A stretch of DNA of 64,000 bases from Prunella strophiata (lineage: Eukaryota; Chordata; Aves; Passeriformes; Prunellidae): positions 46,278,990-46,342,989 of the forward strand of contig JAZBQD010000014.1 in the NCBI GenBank assembly GCA_036583965.1. Reading direction: 5' to 3'. The notes beneath the pieces were generated by a model. That model worked only from the letters and a program-made list of their open reading frames with translations. It did not search any database and was not told the origin of the DNA. This document shows positions 14,001-28,575 of the stretch, in pieces (position 1 is the first letter of the stretch; each line of letters opens with the position of its first letter). Position numbers and translations under genes: made by a program.

Positions 14001-15440
14001 TGCACCACTTCAGGGCATTACATGAGGGAAATTGCAATCCCTACTTGGAATGAAAACCTTTTCTCTGGTTAGGTACCACTAGATTTACTAAGGGCAACAT
14101 TTCTTCTCTTTGTTTCTTTTGTTTATTTCTCCTGCTGCTCTGGAGAAAGGGAGTGTGGAAACAGATAATGTGAACTGTTACATGAAGCAAAAAGGAAAAA
14201 ATCATTCTCTTTTCCTCCTGCAGATTTCCCCATTGCCCAGCCACATTCCTCAACTGGATGCAGAGAATATTTTAGCCTGATAAAGACATTCTGCTGGTGG
14301 AATATAGAGGTTAAGACTGATATAGTTTTCTAATACAAGTACTTAGTCCTTTTAATTTTCTAAGAGAATGTTACTTTTCAGATTGTGTGTGTTTCAGAGC
14401 AAGCCAAACAAGTTTGCTCTTTGATCTACAAAGACAGAGGCTAAGCCATGAACAAGCTTTTCATGTCCTCTCAGATATCCACCAAATGCTGTGCTCTTTG
14501 AGGATCACCAAGCAAAGACACAGTAGGTTTGGCAATCTGATGTAGATTCTAATTCCCACACATGATGCTCCTGCATTGTTATTGCTTTGAGAGTAGATGA
14601 GTGTTTGAGATTACCTTCCCCATCCAGAATTTTTCCACTAATGAAGCAACTTGGTGCATGACAGAATTTTGTCTTGGCATAAGGCTAGTTGGAAGCCAAC
14701 TCTTCATGCACATTTTGTGAATAAAGAGGAACTACAGGGCTGTATTTGCAAAGTCAGATGTCAAAAAACAGGACCTGAGCAGAAATTCTACAAATGACCT
14801 ATTTTTCATAATCATCAGGAACCTACACCTCTGAATGCCTCTAGTTTATCATTATGTAAACAATCAGTGGGAAAAGCCCTGGACCAGTGTCTTAATTAGA
14901 CCACTTGTATTTAGATGAATTTTAGCAGGAGTTCAGCATGAGTAATTATTTTGCAAAGTTCTAAGCTTGACAAGGTGGCATTTAGTCAGGAGTATTTCAT
15001 GAGCTCTAACATTGTTTAAAATCTCAAGAAGTTTTGCCTTTCTTTTGTTGGAAGCTGCCTTGGGTAGAGAGCATTGGAGGGTAAGCATGGTTTGCACAGA
15101 CCCAGGAGAACCGAGTTCAATATTCAGCTCCAATATAATCTCCCTTATGACAGTTCATTGTTTCTGCTTCAGTTCATCATTTTTATTACTTTTGAAACAG
15201 AGCTGAATAACTTTCTAGTTTTCTTTTCAGACCATAAGTTGTTCTGCTCAGTCTGGGATTCACTAAATGGAACAGAATGGCCTGAAAATATGGGAGGTTA
15301 GAATGAGAAGATTTTATATCCCTGGGAAATAGGGATGACACTATTCCCTTACTTAGAGCTGTAAGGTCTACTGAGATATCAGTAACTTCACCTGTAAACT
15401 ACAATATCTAAAAATAAAGTGTTTGGTTAAAAATCTGATA

Positions 15441-15464
15441 CAACAACAACAACAACGGCAACAA
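15441..15464 (+). repeat. (CAA)n microsatellite
   Basis: Five CAA triplets, then CGG, then CAACAA. Short, imperfect trinucleotide repeat in non-coding DNA; useful only as a potential length marker. Confidence 0.9.
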
Positions 15465-16604
15465 AGTTTTTAAAGTTAAAATCTCTAGTATTTGCTAGCG
15501 AAGGTGGCAAGTTTCAATTTTTCCAATTTTTGGAAATCCTGTACCAATGGCAATTGGACTACTTGATTATGTAAACCCACAAACAAATAGTGGAATAATT
15601 GAATAAGAAGGTTGGTCCAAATTTAATTGTACGAAAACTCATATTATTAATTAATTTAATATGAATTTCCCACCATGACCAGGTAACTAAGAAAACAGCC
15701 ATTGAAGGCTGCAAAAAATCCAAAGATTTTTTTTATCTTAGTGAATCAATGACAAATCATCTATTGTCTCAGTGCAGCCTGAATTTCACTTACAAAGTGA
15801 ATGAAATTGTAACAGACAAGGAAAAAGCACTGGGTTTTGATTTACTTGTATCAGTCACCATAAAAAATGGACTTAGAGTCCAAGGTTACAGTTTGTGAGA
15901 GTTTTTTTTTGGAAGGGTATAAAACATTTCAAAGCTTTTATCACATAAACATTCCCAGGGTTACTAGGTCAGATGAATCTGACAAACCATTTCACACTTT
16001 ATTTTTCTGTTACCTGAGCTAAGTGACACCAGAGTTTAAAAAAAATATTAAATTTTTGTGTCTAAAATATGATTACTCAAAAAGGGAACTTATTTACAAA
16101 GGCCTGAGAAAGGACAGCAAAACTGAGTTTATTATGATGCAATTCAAAACAAATTGATTTCTTTGGAATAGAATAAAGAATGGGTGATTGGAGATCCCAG
16201 TCTAATATTGTTCATGGAAGAATGCTTAACATGAAGATGCTTGTCTTTCGTCAGTTGAAGAGAAATGTATTCTTCAGTTTTGAGATGAAGGGAAATATAC
16301 AGTATTTCCCTAGGGCAGCCTGTAAGAACTGCCTCTGCTGTGTTAGTAGCAGTGGAGCAGATGGAGGTGCACAAGTCAGCTTGCTTCCCTCTCCTCTTCC
16401 CTTGGCCACTACAATTGTTCAGACTGATGTTAGAAGAGTTTTTGATCATGCAAAATGGGTGGCACCTCTCTCTTCATGTAATTGAAAAAGAATGACTTGG
16501 CAGAGCACCAGAAAGGATTAGACCTATTTAAGGATGAGCCCTCACCTTTATAGCTGATGTCAGATATTCTTTGAGATGAAACTTTCACATTTTTGAAAAA
16601 AAAT

Positions 16605-16632
16605 CTATCCATCCATCCCATCCATCCATCAT
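16605..16632 (+). repeat. (ATCC)n microsatellite
   Basis: CTATCCATCCATCC followed, after an extra C, by ATCCATCCATCAT: a short tetranucleotide repeat with one interruption. Confidence 0.9.
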
Positions 16633-19245
16633 CTCCTACTTTAACAGTAAGGCTGAGATTTCATGCAGAAAAACAGTGGACTGCAAATGAATCTTAAATA
16701 TGACATCTTTTCAGAGTGAAATGGAGGCCTAAAGGCATTATGAGACATAGTCTTTGGTTGTTCACAACATTTTAATGACTTGACATGAATCTATGAATTT
16801 GCATATGAGTTTAATACAAACAGAAGATCTGTTGCAAGTTTTAACTGTTTAGTGATTGGGAATTAATTAATTAATTTGTGAATTAATGTGCAGTTTTGAC
16901 CAGTCCAATTACACTGTAATGGAAGAACATTCATAATAATAAATTATAACAGAAACCAAATTCTGGGACTACTTTTGACTTTTCAATAATTTAAACATGA
17001 CTGAAGTTTGCTGTCTTACCTTACATCATCAACAACATAACTCTTCCAGGAACCATCACAGAGGAAAATTAAATTAAAATCCTTCATTAACACCTCTTTC
17101 ACCTTATGGAGGATGGAATGAAAACTTATTCCATTCTTTTTTGGGGCTTTGATTATTTCTGAGAAGATGTTGCACTCCATATTCATCTGCATAGGTATCC
17201 TTCTGAGCTAGTTCTCACAAGTTGATTTCCCACTGAGGAGCAGAAATGAGTATTTTGAACTTGTGTTCCAGTATTTCTGGTTGTGGCCTAGGAACCAATC
17301 AACAATGATCTGAAATGATTAGGAAAACCAAACCAAACAGAACATGCAACACAGTTTGGTTACACAAATTTGACTCAAACATGAGATACTTACTTGAAGC
17401 TGAAGAATATTGCTAGAAAAAGATTCATAGGTGTAACTCTGTCCAGAAAATAGATTAACAGTTATATAGAAACATGTGGAGAATGTACACAAATTGCTGA
17501 GTCAAAACAATAGGGTTACCTTGCTTTTCACAATATTCTATCAAAGTTAAAAGACAGCAGTTAAAACATTCCACAGGTACAACATGATCCACACATAATG
17601 ATAAAGTTCTACTGAATTTAATTTGGAGCATTCTTCCAGATTTTGTTCTAACCCAGTGTATGGAATTCTGAATGATTTATCATAGTCCATTACATTCCAA
17701 AAGGTTTTAGAATCACTTCAGTTGGTGTTATTGACTATCAATGGTCCTCTTGGTCTCCAGTTATACAGTGCTACAGGACTTGACAGCCCTTCTCAGTGAC
17801 AAAACCCAGCTCCACTGTGACAAGGGGACAGTCCTGTTGAAAAACCCTGTTTTCATTAATGTTTGCTCCAGAACAGTATCCACATGCTGTCCTTAGTCAT
17901 GGCTGAATTTCATTTAGAGTGAAAGGATGAAACTTAATATGGTGCAAAGACAAACAGTAAAATTCATCTTATTTGACAAAATTATTATTTTACTTACAGC
18001 TTTCATCATCACTTAAAATTGAACTTGAGTTTACCAATTTATCTCCAGGCTTTTGCAGAGTCCTACCAAGCAAAGGTTTTATGATCCTACACAGTTATTT
18101 CTTCAGGCAGGTAGCAAGGTATAAGACAAAATAATGCAACAGGTGTAATTTTTCCTTTAAAGTTATATAAAAAGGTGCACAAATCCATCTCTTTTTAGGT
18201 AAAAACTCATACATATGTTTTCATTTGAACTTGTGTTTTCATCATTTTGAATTCAATAGAATTTATCACATTGATACTTCCCTGGTCTGGAGCTGTAAAG
18301 AAAGGTGTGAGGGAAGATGTAAGCCAATATATGGGAATATACTGTTATCAGAATTTCAGTTGAATTTTCATGATAAAATATTACCAAGCAAATAAAATAA
18401 GTAGACAACTGTAATATCTATTGCCTAACCTTCATAACCAATTTTATGAATGGTTTCTTCTTTTTCTGTTTAAATACAAATAATTTAATATTGTTAATAG
18501 CAGCAGTAATGTGTGCACACAGAATTTTCAAGAGTCTCAGGAACATGAATTAAAGAATTATGCCCTTGGTAATATAATGAAACATGGCCTTTACCTTCTT
18601 TTGAAAATATAACTTCATACTGTTGTGTCTTGTGGATCTGGGTAAGTTGTTTGCATTAACATCCTGACAAAATACTTTTCTGTAGAAACTTAACTTACCT
18701 TGAAAATGAAAAATAAAAATGACAACAGGATTTTCCTGGGATTTTACCAGCTGTATCCTGCCCTATGATACAAGTTTTACATTTGAAAATTTTAGTGAAC
18801 CTTAAGAAATCTAATAATATGTTTATTCATATTGTGACTATAGTTGCAATTTCCTGGAGATCATGCTGATATATTTTTCCTATGGTCTGTAAGGCAGCTT
18901 GCCTTTCAGCAACCTGGGAAATTTTGTAGGTCTCAGGTGTCACTTCATAGGAGTTTTATTGAGTAAAATAAAAGTTCCAGCATTTAAGAGAAATGAATGG
19001 CTAAAATCAACATATTTCAAAATGGTTATTTTCTTTCAGCACTGGGCATATACCAAGCAGGGAGAGAAATAGATGGGGTCTCGGTGTCTGGGACCTCCAA
19101 GTAAATGAGGTCATGCTTTCCATTTTGTACATGACAGAAAACACAGAGGGCTGGAAATGTGGAGGGATGTTCAAGGAGAAAAGCAGCAGTCCATGTGTCC
19201 ACACTGAGCAACCAGAACATCACACACTCAGAATCAGTGTGGTTT

Positions 19246-19275
19246 CTTTTGAAAATGTTGATTCATTTTCAAAAG
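19246..19275. repeat. Perfect inverted repeat, 12-bp arms
   Basis: Arms CTTTTGAAAATG (19246-19257) and CATTTTCAAAAG (19264-19275) are perfect complements separated by TTGATT. They could form a 12-bp stem with a 6-base loop in single-stranded DNA or RNA. It is too short for a typical pre-miRNA and has no transposon terminal features. Confidence 0.8.
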
Positions 19276-20522
19276 TGTGTGTTTTCCTTGTCTATACAGA
19301 GCACAGTGTAAGATGATTCTATTTCTAGACAAACAGATGCCAGTAACTTAATATATGCTTCTTAGGTTTCACATCTTATGCTCTGTTTGTGAAAGTTGTG
19401 CCCAGTTCCCCATGATGTTTTTGCTACTGGAGTAGATACTCTATAAATAACATATATGAGGGTGATATTCATGTTACATTACCTTGCCATTGGTTGAAAT
19501 CCCATTAATCATGTCTTTGGGGTGCTCAAATAAATGTGTATACCTCCTCAGGAGCATTGTTAGAATTTAATATCAACATTCTTTTAATAGAGGCCTCAGT
19601 TTTAATGAAAGAAATGTAAGATATCATTTGTGTGTGAGTCTGAGGTGGATTTTTGGAAAAGACTAGCTTCTATTATTTTTCTCAAATAAGGATGACAGAA
19701 TAAAGAATAATATAAAACTAAATTGGTCTAGAGAAAGACAGAAAGTCTGCTGTGAACAAAAGCACTGATGAGTTACAAATCTTGGCCCCTGAGAACATTG
19801 TCTGCATTTCCTCCCTTTACTGGGAACTGTTCATTCAAGGAGGAGCAGAGGCTGAGATGCTCTGTGTTATTGGCTCCTACACAACCTGGATAAAATACAG
19901 CTTTTATCCCAGTAAAAGTCCACAGAGGGGAGTGACAGAGCCATTGCCTGACTTTGCTGGGTGAATTAATCCTCCACCAAGGAGACTGGCTGGCATGGGG
20001 ATGTGATTTTCATATAAGCACTAATCCCATGGGTAAATTGCTGTTGTATTAAATAAACCTTAACAAAAATCTCCCTTGTGTCATTCTCCTACGTGGTACA
20101 ATGTGTATGAATAAAATCTATTTAACAAAGGTATCTCTCTGTAGCCCATCTCTTTATTGTGTTGCTATAAGCTTCTAATTTAATTGAGGATTCCTAAGTT
20201 AACAGCATTTTTTTCATTTAAGGAAAAGGTGGTCATTTCCTGTCTTGAAAATGTCTCACACTAAATTTCTTTCCCTTCAGTTAAGAGATACTTTTTGACA
20301 TCTTTAATTCACTGATCTAATAATTTCTGACAGCATCAGTGTGCTTTAGCCATGGCATGCTGGAATGCTACTATTTCTAGAAATGTAAGGGAAAATGGCC
20401 ATCATTTTTTATAGTTTGAAAAAAATAGGAATATATATTTATTTTGAAGGCATTTTAAAAGAGTTGAGAAAATGCTGGTTGTCTTTCAGCAACTTCTGCT
20501 GTGAGGAAGTCAGGTGTTATTT

Positions 20523-21770
20523 CACAGAATCACAGAACTGTAGAATTGTTTAGGTTGGAAAAGACCTTTAAGATCAGAATTAACTGCTAACCCAGCATTG
20601 CCAAGTGCCACCTCTAAACCCTGTTCCTGAGTGTCACACTTACATGTCTTTTAGATACCTCTAGGGATGGTGACTCAACCACTTCCCTGGGCAGCTTATT
20701 CCAGTACTTGACCACTCTTTCAGGGAAGAAATTGTTCTTAATATGCAATCTAAACCTCTCCTGGCACAACTTGAAGCCGTTTCCTCCTGTCCTGGTGCTT
20801 GTTACTTGGAAGAAGAGGCCAAACCCCACCTTGCCACAACTTCCTTTCAGGTGGTTGTAGGGAGCAATAAGGTTCCCCCTGAGCCTCCTCTTCTCCAGGC
20901 TGAACACTCCCAGCTCCCTCAGTTGCTCCTCACAGGACTTGTGCTCCAGACCCTTCCCCAGCTCTGTTGCCCTTTCTTGCAGTGAGGGGCCCAGGACTGG
21001 AGCCAGCACTTGAGGTGCAGCCCCAGCAGTGCTGAGTACAGGGTGACAGTCCCAGCCCTGGTCCTGCTGGCCACACTATTGCTGTTCCAGGCCAGGACTG
21101 GGCACACACTGGCTCCTGCTCAGCTGGCTGTCAACCAGCAGCCCCAGGTCCTTTTCCACTGAGCAAATTCCAGCCACTGTGCCCCCAGCCTGAAGCACTG
21201 CCTGGGCTTGTTGTGACCCAAGGGCAGGACCCAGCATTTCTCCTTGTGGAACCTCATACAGTTGGCCTTAGCCCATCAATCCAGCCTGTCCAGATCCCTC
21301 TGTAGAGCCTTCCTACCCTCCAGCAGATCAACACTCCTGCCCAGCTTGGACTTCCCCAGTTACCTAGGGCTGCTGCTAAGGTGGTTTGGTGAGCTATTCT
21401 GCCAGTTCCCTCAGCACCCTTAGGTGGATCCCATTAAACATTTGTTTGTTTCTAAGTGATGCAGCACTGACCAATTCCCCTTGGATCATGGGGGCCTTCA
21501 TTCTGCTCTCTTCCTGTCTTCCAGCTCAGAGGGGTGGATGCTTTAATGGTCTTACCCTTAAAGCCTGAAGCAAGGAGAGCATTAAGTAGCTCATCCTTTG
21601 TCAGTATGTTTCCCCCTAAATCCAGTAAATGCTGGAGATTCACCTTGGCCCTCCTTTTGTTGCTGATGTATTTAAGGAAATATTTCTGTCACTTGCTGAG
21701 AACTGCTATCTTAATGATACAGACCTATGCTTTGTGGCAGAGTCTGGAACCTCAAAAAGGTTAGGTTGAA
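20523..21770 (-). mobile_element. CR1 LINE, 3' portion with internal deletion
   Basis: The plus strand starts with the antisense of the CR1 3' terminus ('cacagaatcacagaa', then 'aggttggaaaagacctttaa'), so the element points left. The 20523-21355 part is antisense of the end of ORF2 (reverse transcriptase C-terminus). From about 21390 to 21690 the text matches an earlier part of ORF2, upstream of the reverse transcriptase core ('ttccctcagcaccctta', 'tcttccagctcaga', 'ttggccctccttttgttg'). The segment that should separate them is missing, with the junction near 21355-21390, so the copy carries an internal deletion. The right edge is uncertain. No target-site duplication is expected for CR1 and none was seen. 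Confidence 0.9.
20614..21009 (-). pseudogene. CR1 ORF2 C-terminal remnant
   Basis: An open 131-codon frame encodes the C-terminal end of the CR1 reverse-transcriptase polyprotein. Typical CR1 segments are visible: [19 protein letters not shown] (about residues 28-46), then [30 protein letters not shown] (about 93-111) and ESPSLEV. The catalytic reverse-transcriptase core and endonuclease are absent, so it cannot be an active transposase gene. The apparent first Met is just an internal codon. The frame stayed open because the copy is only moderately diverged, not because it is a host gene. Confidence 0.88.
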
Positions 21771-23130
21771 AACACTCACGTCCTTTTTGGAATTTGGGAA
21801 ACCTGACTGTCTCAAAACTATGGCAAATTCTGCTATTAAAAAAATACTATAGCAAAGAGCTTTCAGGCTGCTCTCTTTCTTTTATTTAATGCAATATTAA
21901 GCTATCCTTAAAAATACTTTTAAAAATCTTGCACAGGAAGCAAGGGGTTTTTTTTCCTTATTGTCAATATCTTGTCTCATTAGGAGCCCTCCAGCCAGAC
22001 ATTTTTTGTTGTTTTCGACAGAATATTTTTTCACTATTTGGGACTCATTTAATTAACCCATGCTTTTAATGAGCAAAGATATCTAACAAGCAAGCATGGT
22101 TAATGAAACCTAGTCTGACAACATTCCTATCAAGGAAACAAAAATCTGTGCATCAAAGAAAATTCAGGAATTCATTAGGAACTGGTAATCATCATGGTTC
22201 CTTGCTCATAAGATCTCTATGTATTTATGATCTACCTAGTACAAACTCAGAAATCCAATCTTCCCTTGCTTTGTATCACAGTGCACAACCCCTTGTGTAA
22301 ATACTGAGTAAACATCAAATTTACACTTTTCTTTACTTGCTGCACCACCCTAGATGTCAGAAAAAGTTTTAGTTGAGTACAGGATTCCTATAAAATACAT
22401 TACAGAGGATCACCTTCCTCTCTGGAAACCACTGCATTTTGGTGCAAGTGATATAATTTTTTTCCATATTATTCATCTCGTCCAACACACTCTCCCATCC
22501 CACTCTCTGTAAAATATCTTTAAAATCAAATCACAGCTCCCAGAAATGTATTTGCAAAATCTCCTAAAATATTTCTTCCAGAAATCAAAACTATATCTTA
22601 CCAAATTTCATAGGCATAGCACGGCTTGTAATTGTGCAAGTCTAAATAATTAAATTAGATCTTGAAAGAAAATTGTAGCCTATTTATTGTGGCAATATGA
22701 CATTTTGAGTGTAAAAAGGTACCTCTTACTAGAGACTGATCACAAAAATTATTGGAAATGAAAGTGCTTTACTCATGAGCTGTACAACAATGTTGAAGGG
22801 GAAATTGTGACATTAATGCCTGTGATGTCATTATAGCACTCTCCATGCTGTAGTTCATTAGTAGGGCCTGCAGGCTATCTGAAGCAAAGGACTGTAATTT
22901 AGCAGCATGCAAGGCATTTTTATGGATGCACAGGTGAAGTTTGTCCCAGACCCTTTCTCTCTGTAGGAGCCTCTGAACAGAGCTGCAGTCATTCCCTCTC
23001 TCCAACAGTCATCATGTTTCTGATCCTCCTAATCTCTACTTGTTATTTTGTGAAGGTTAGTCAAGGATGTGGATTAGAAGTATTATTGGCTATTTTCTAA
23101 GCTTTTTAAAATTAAATCTACCTTTTTTTT

Positions 23131-23159
23131 ATTATTATTATTATTATTACTATTATTAT
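23131..23159 (+). repeat. (ATT)n microsatellite
   Basis: Run of ATT triplets with one ACT interruption, preceded by eight T. Simple sequence repeat in non-coding DNA. Confidence 0.92.
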
Positions 23160-25436
23160 GTTTTCCAGCTTTCCAAACCCCAGATATTTCTTTTGTATGG
23201 TTCCAGGTAACCTAGAATACATCTCTGTGCCTTTCCAGGTGAAAGTGCCTTGAACTTGCAAAAACCAGCTCTTTCTCACAGGTTCAGTAGTCCAGAACTG
23301 CAGTAAAACTAGTAAATATTTAAATATGAAAAATTTCTCCTTTATTTTGTCTTTTCTCTGTAAATAATTCTAACAGATTTATGACGCATGATCTTGTTTA
23401 TTTGTGTTTTGTTAGTTTTTATTTTAAGGTATGAAGCTCTGTTGTCACAACCATAGTTAGGTTATTTTTGCTTTGGTTTTAATTATTTATTGCATTTAGA
23501 ATGACCTTGAATTGAATTAAGTCTTATTGATCAGTAAGTTTGGGTTCAACCTTTAAATGTTTTCTTAAAAAGAGCACTAAAACACATAATTAATTTAATC
23601 CTACATTAAAGATTTTAGCAACAGATCCTATACCTCTGCTTGCATCTCCTTTTCAATGTTCACCTCAATTTTTATTAATAAAATCAGATCTCAAAATCAC
23701 TTGTATGAGAGTTTTGGAGTTGTAGAAACTGAAGCAGGGGATGGTGAAATGACTGTCTCAAAATCAGCCAGGAGACCAGTGTGAGGGCTAAGAACTGTGA
23801 TTTCCTTGTCCCAGTGCATGGGTAAGACTGTCTCTCTATCTCAACTTCCTTTTGAGTTGCACTGCAAATTCATTCTGTACTATGGGATTAGTTTCCCTTT
23901 ATTTTATCAATTTGTTTTAGTGCTGCCTTGAATACATGACTTCAATACAGTCTGCTCTATTAGAACAAGAAGGTGCTGCTATATTCTCTCTGACAGGCAG
24001 CAATGTAAAAAAGTTTAACTTCTCAGCAGCACCTGTAGGCTTCTCAATTTGTTTCTTTAAAACTCTGATAATTTAGCCCAAAGTATGACCCATCATATGG
24101 ATGCAGTCTGCCTAACAGTTTTCATAGCCCACGGCCTGTTCCTGCTGCCTCCTTCCCAAGTACCCGCAAGGCATGAGCAGGGAGTGGGATGGTGATTGAA
24201 ACCACGGTTTCCCCAGCCTGGGATGTGTTCCCTGCTCACTTCGTTCCTTCCCTCCACAGCCCCTTCATCAACACATGACTGATGTGCTTCTGTCATGTGG
24301 CAAAAATGACAGCATCTCCCATTAAATTAGGAGTCTGTTTCTGGTCCTGGGAATGCACTGCCCAAGGTGTTTAAATGCTGCTTGTGTGCTGTGGTGTCTG
24401 AAGTTTTTTTTCTATGCTGATTGACTCTTTAATGTCCTTCTTTGATGTTGGTTCCTATTGATGTCAGCTGGTAGAGTGTCTCTTTTACCTCAGATGTAGA
24501 ACACACTATTTCGTGCTCCATTGTTGGCAAAGCGCCTCACATGAGAAATGTGTCTTACTGGATTTGCAAGGTACATCCAATATGGAAATGTTTGTTTGGC
24601 TGACTTAAAAGAGAATAATAAATAAAAGTATTAAGTCAGCTATCTCATTTAGATAGATATTTCTGTCCAGTTCAGAGTACATTGCTTGTCTTTGTGTACT
24701 TCCAACTAAGCTCTACTTCCTGCAAAAGCAATTCCCTACCTGTATCGTGCTTTAATTTTCCTGGTCTTTTTACTCAATGCCTCACCTAGCACACTGCTAA
24801 GGCTTACCTAAATGTTTTTCTTTCAATGTGTTTATTTCAGTAGAAAGCAGAAAAATGCTTATTTTTATTGGATGGCCTACTTTAAAAGATGTTTCATTTT
24901 AAAAGAAGCTGTGATGAATTTTTCAGATAGTGCTCATTCCCTTCCTCAGTCTTCCTGTTTCTTGGAAAGATTCTCTTTCCCTTAGTTCCATTTACTTCTT
25001 CACTTGCAAGCTTCTGGAACAAAGGGGAATTGTGTACCAAACTGGGAAACATCAAAACCTAATTTTTTGCAAATCAGTTCTGTAAAAAAGAATGGGTTCA
25101 GATGTGCACTGAAGTGCTTTCCTGAATTTCATTTCACTGAGACTTTGGTTTCAAGAAACTGTAATAACTTTCCTTTATATACAAAATTTTGTTGTAATAT
25201 ACTATAGCTGTTCTGATTCCATCAATAAAAGTCAAATTATCATTTTAAGGTTAAAACAGAATTGAGATTCAGTATATCTAGATCTTTTTCTTCTAACAAG
25301 TTCTTTTTCTCTGGGACTTTGCTATAAATCACTTGTCAAATATGTTTGTATCCAACACCACAGGCAACTATTTGACATGAACAAGAAATACTTTAGGAAA
25401 CAGCAGGCTTTTTTCTTATGGCCTCATTTTACCTAC

Positions 25437-25467
25437 ATCAATATTCCAGTATTTCTGGAATACTGAT
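25437..25467. repeat. Imperfect inverted repeat, 13-bp arms
   Basis: ATCAATATTCCAG (25437-25449) and CTGGAATACTGAT (25455-25467) are complementary except at one position, around TATTT. Function unknown; may be chance. Confidence 0.65.
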
Positions 25468-27054
25468 GTGTTTAATTTGCAACTCTCTGGGGAGAACTTT
25501 TGGAGCCTCCAGGAAATCTAATAGAAATCAAATAAATATGTAGAATTATTATTTTTCAGAAAAATCGTCCTTGTTTATAAAGTTGTGTCAAATTTAGATT
25601 TGAAGTGGCAAATATTCCACACAAATTGCATGAAAGAAATTGTATTTTAGAACTTAGAAGAGGATCAAGACCTAGTATTGATAACATCAGTGTTTTCAAA
25701 GAAAAAATATAGTTGATTTATTCATTGGAATGTCTAAGAAAGCCTAAGAAAATCTTAGGTTTTTCTTAAACTCTTTATCACTTTTCCTGTGAGAATGATG
25801 GAACTATGTTGAGATTTTTGAGCCTGTAAGGCCTTTGGGGAATAATTCTGATGAAGAATTCTCATAAAAAATACACAGATGGAAAGGTTTGTTATAATCA
25901 CAGTTGGATAAAAACCATCCTAGGGATTTGCAAATGGCAGTTCACAGAAAATATGCAATTTTTTGGTGAGTTATTAATTTTTCTAGAGACTTCTTCCTTG
26001 CTGTTTATTTAAGTGTACTTTTTAAAGTCATAAAATGACAAAAGAACCTTGCTATAGGGACTGATATTACTGTCATCTTGAATGAAGATGGGACTTCATA
26101 CTTTTTCATGTCACTGTAGTAACTGAAAAAGGAAATGGAAGTAGAAATATTCCTTGATGGAAATAAATACTACATTAATGCTGTGGATATGGAATAATGT
26201 CAAAGATCTTTTAAAGGAGAGTTATCCCCTTAGCACTTGAAATCTGTAGAAAACTTGCAAGCTGCATTGAAATCTGACTTACTGACTAATTTTTACCTAC
26301 TGTGAAAAAAACATTTTTTTCTCTCTTTCTAAAAACATAATAAAAAATATGCAATACCTGATAAGAAGAGATTCTGAGTCTGAAAACAGACTGAAAGACT
26401 GTGATGATGGAACTTACATCTATAGGAAGGGACATTTAGGATCAATGTTTAAGATGTGATTATCTGTTAAATAAATTTGAGGAAAACAAGAAAAACATTT
26501 GTAACAATTGACATCATTTGAGAAACACACATTATGGCATGGAAAATGAATGAATCCATTTCTATTATCCTCAGATGTTTATCACAGTTCATAAATTGAA
26601 TAACTTTCAAGTAAAAATTTTTATTTGGCCTTTTGTCTGAGGTCTGTACTGAAGTCTGGACAGGGTAGGCTTTATCAGGAGGTTGAACACCAAAGTCTGA
26701 GCTTCCCACTGCTTCTGGGACTGCCCCAGTATAGCCAGTAAGAAGAGCAACTTTGTCAGCATCACCATCACAGGTAAAATAGTCAGTCTTTGCAGAAGAC
26801 ATGACAACTCTTCCCTTGACAGTCTTTGGCCATAACAATAGAGTTCTGGTTCACAGAATCATGGAACCACAGAAGGGCTGATGTTCAAAGGGACCTCTGG
26901 AGTTCACCTTGTCCAACTTCCCTCCTCAAGCAGGGCCACTGTGTGTGCAGGTTGCACCACTGTGTCCAGATGGTCGTTGAATATGAAAATCCCTCAGTCT
27001 CCCTGCACAACCTCTGCTGAGCTTCAGTCACCTTCACATAAGGGGATGGTCAGC

Positions 27055-27566
<512 letters not shown>

Positions 27567-27578
27567 CTGCAGCTCCTG
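27567..27578 (+). repeat. Right 12-bp direct repeat flanking the T tract
   Basis: CTGCAGCTCCTG, identical to 27055-27066. CR1 sequence continues directly after it with TGTTTCAGTTTG. Confidence 0.95.
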
Positions 27579-28575
27579 TGTTTCAGTTTGTGCCCATTGA
27601 CTCTGATTCTGTCACTGGATGCTGCCATAAAGAATCTGGCTCTGTTTTTGCATCCTCCTTTCACCTATTTATACACATTGATGAGATCCCCTGGAGCCAT
27701 CTCCTCTCTCGGCTTAACATGTCCAGCACTCCCAGCCTTTTCTCATGGGAGAGGTACTGCAGTCCCTTAATCATGCTCATAGCCCTTCATTGGACTCTTT
27801 CTAGCATGTCCATGTCTCCTGTACTGAAGAGACCAGAATTGGACTGAATACTTAGTGGTGGCCCTTCCAGTGCTGAGTACAGGGGAAGGACTACCTCCCC
27901 TAACCTGCTGGCAGCACTCCTCCTAATGCAGCACAGGACACAGGATTTGTCTTTCCCACAATGACTGTTGTTGACCCATGGCTGATGTGGTCTCCACCAG
28001 GACACCCAAATCCTTTTCTACTTTCCCACCCTGTCAGTCCCCAGCAAGTACTGGTGCTGGGCTTGCTCTGCTCCAGGTACAAGACTTTGCACTTCCCCTT
28101 GCTGAACTTCAGGATGTCCCTGTTATGCCATTTCTCCAGTCAAGATCCCCCTGGTGTATCAGTTTTGTCTAATCAGCAACCTTGCTGAGGTTATGTTCTG
28201 CCCCACCATCCTGATCCTATTGAGCAGAATTGTACCCAGTATCCCCCCTTGGGTACACAGCCAGCTACTGGCCTCCACAATGGCTTTGGAGCACAGAAAT
28301 CCATCTGACTGACTCGTCATCCAGCCCATGGGAGACAGCTTTATTGAAGTCCAGGTGAAAAATTCCACCTGCTCTCCCCTTATCTACCAAGCCAGTCTAT
28401 TTCAAAAAAGGACATCATGTTATTCAAGCTTTACCTCCCATTTGTGAACCCATGTTTGGCTTTGCCTATGTGCTCTATTTTGCAGTTCTTTGTGCACTGC
28501 TATGACAGGGAATTTTAATAATCCCTTTATTCTAAAAATGCCTATGGCCTGTAGCTCAGGCACTTTCCTAAGAAG

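Larger units (their letters stand above)
7146..20522. other. AT-rich intergenic DNA, no gene recognised
   Basis: About 13 kb without a supportable gene. It holds an 18-T run near 7516, a CTCF-like motif (9472-9488), a CAA microsatellite (15441-15464), a CCAT microsatellite (16605-16632), an AATT-rich patch near 16860 and an inverted repeat (19246-19275). Frames of about 100 codons (13153-13621, 16144-16485) overlap on opposite strands and show no domain or splice context, so they are treated as chance. Confidence 0.55.
21771..26850. other. AT-rich intergenic DNA, no gene recognised
   Basis: No supportable gene or RNA. The stretch includes an ATT microsatellite (23131-23159), an imperfect inverted repeat (25437-25467) and a smaller one (25743-25759). 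Frames up to 123 codons at 26467-26838 have no recognised domain. Confidence 0.55.
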
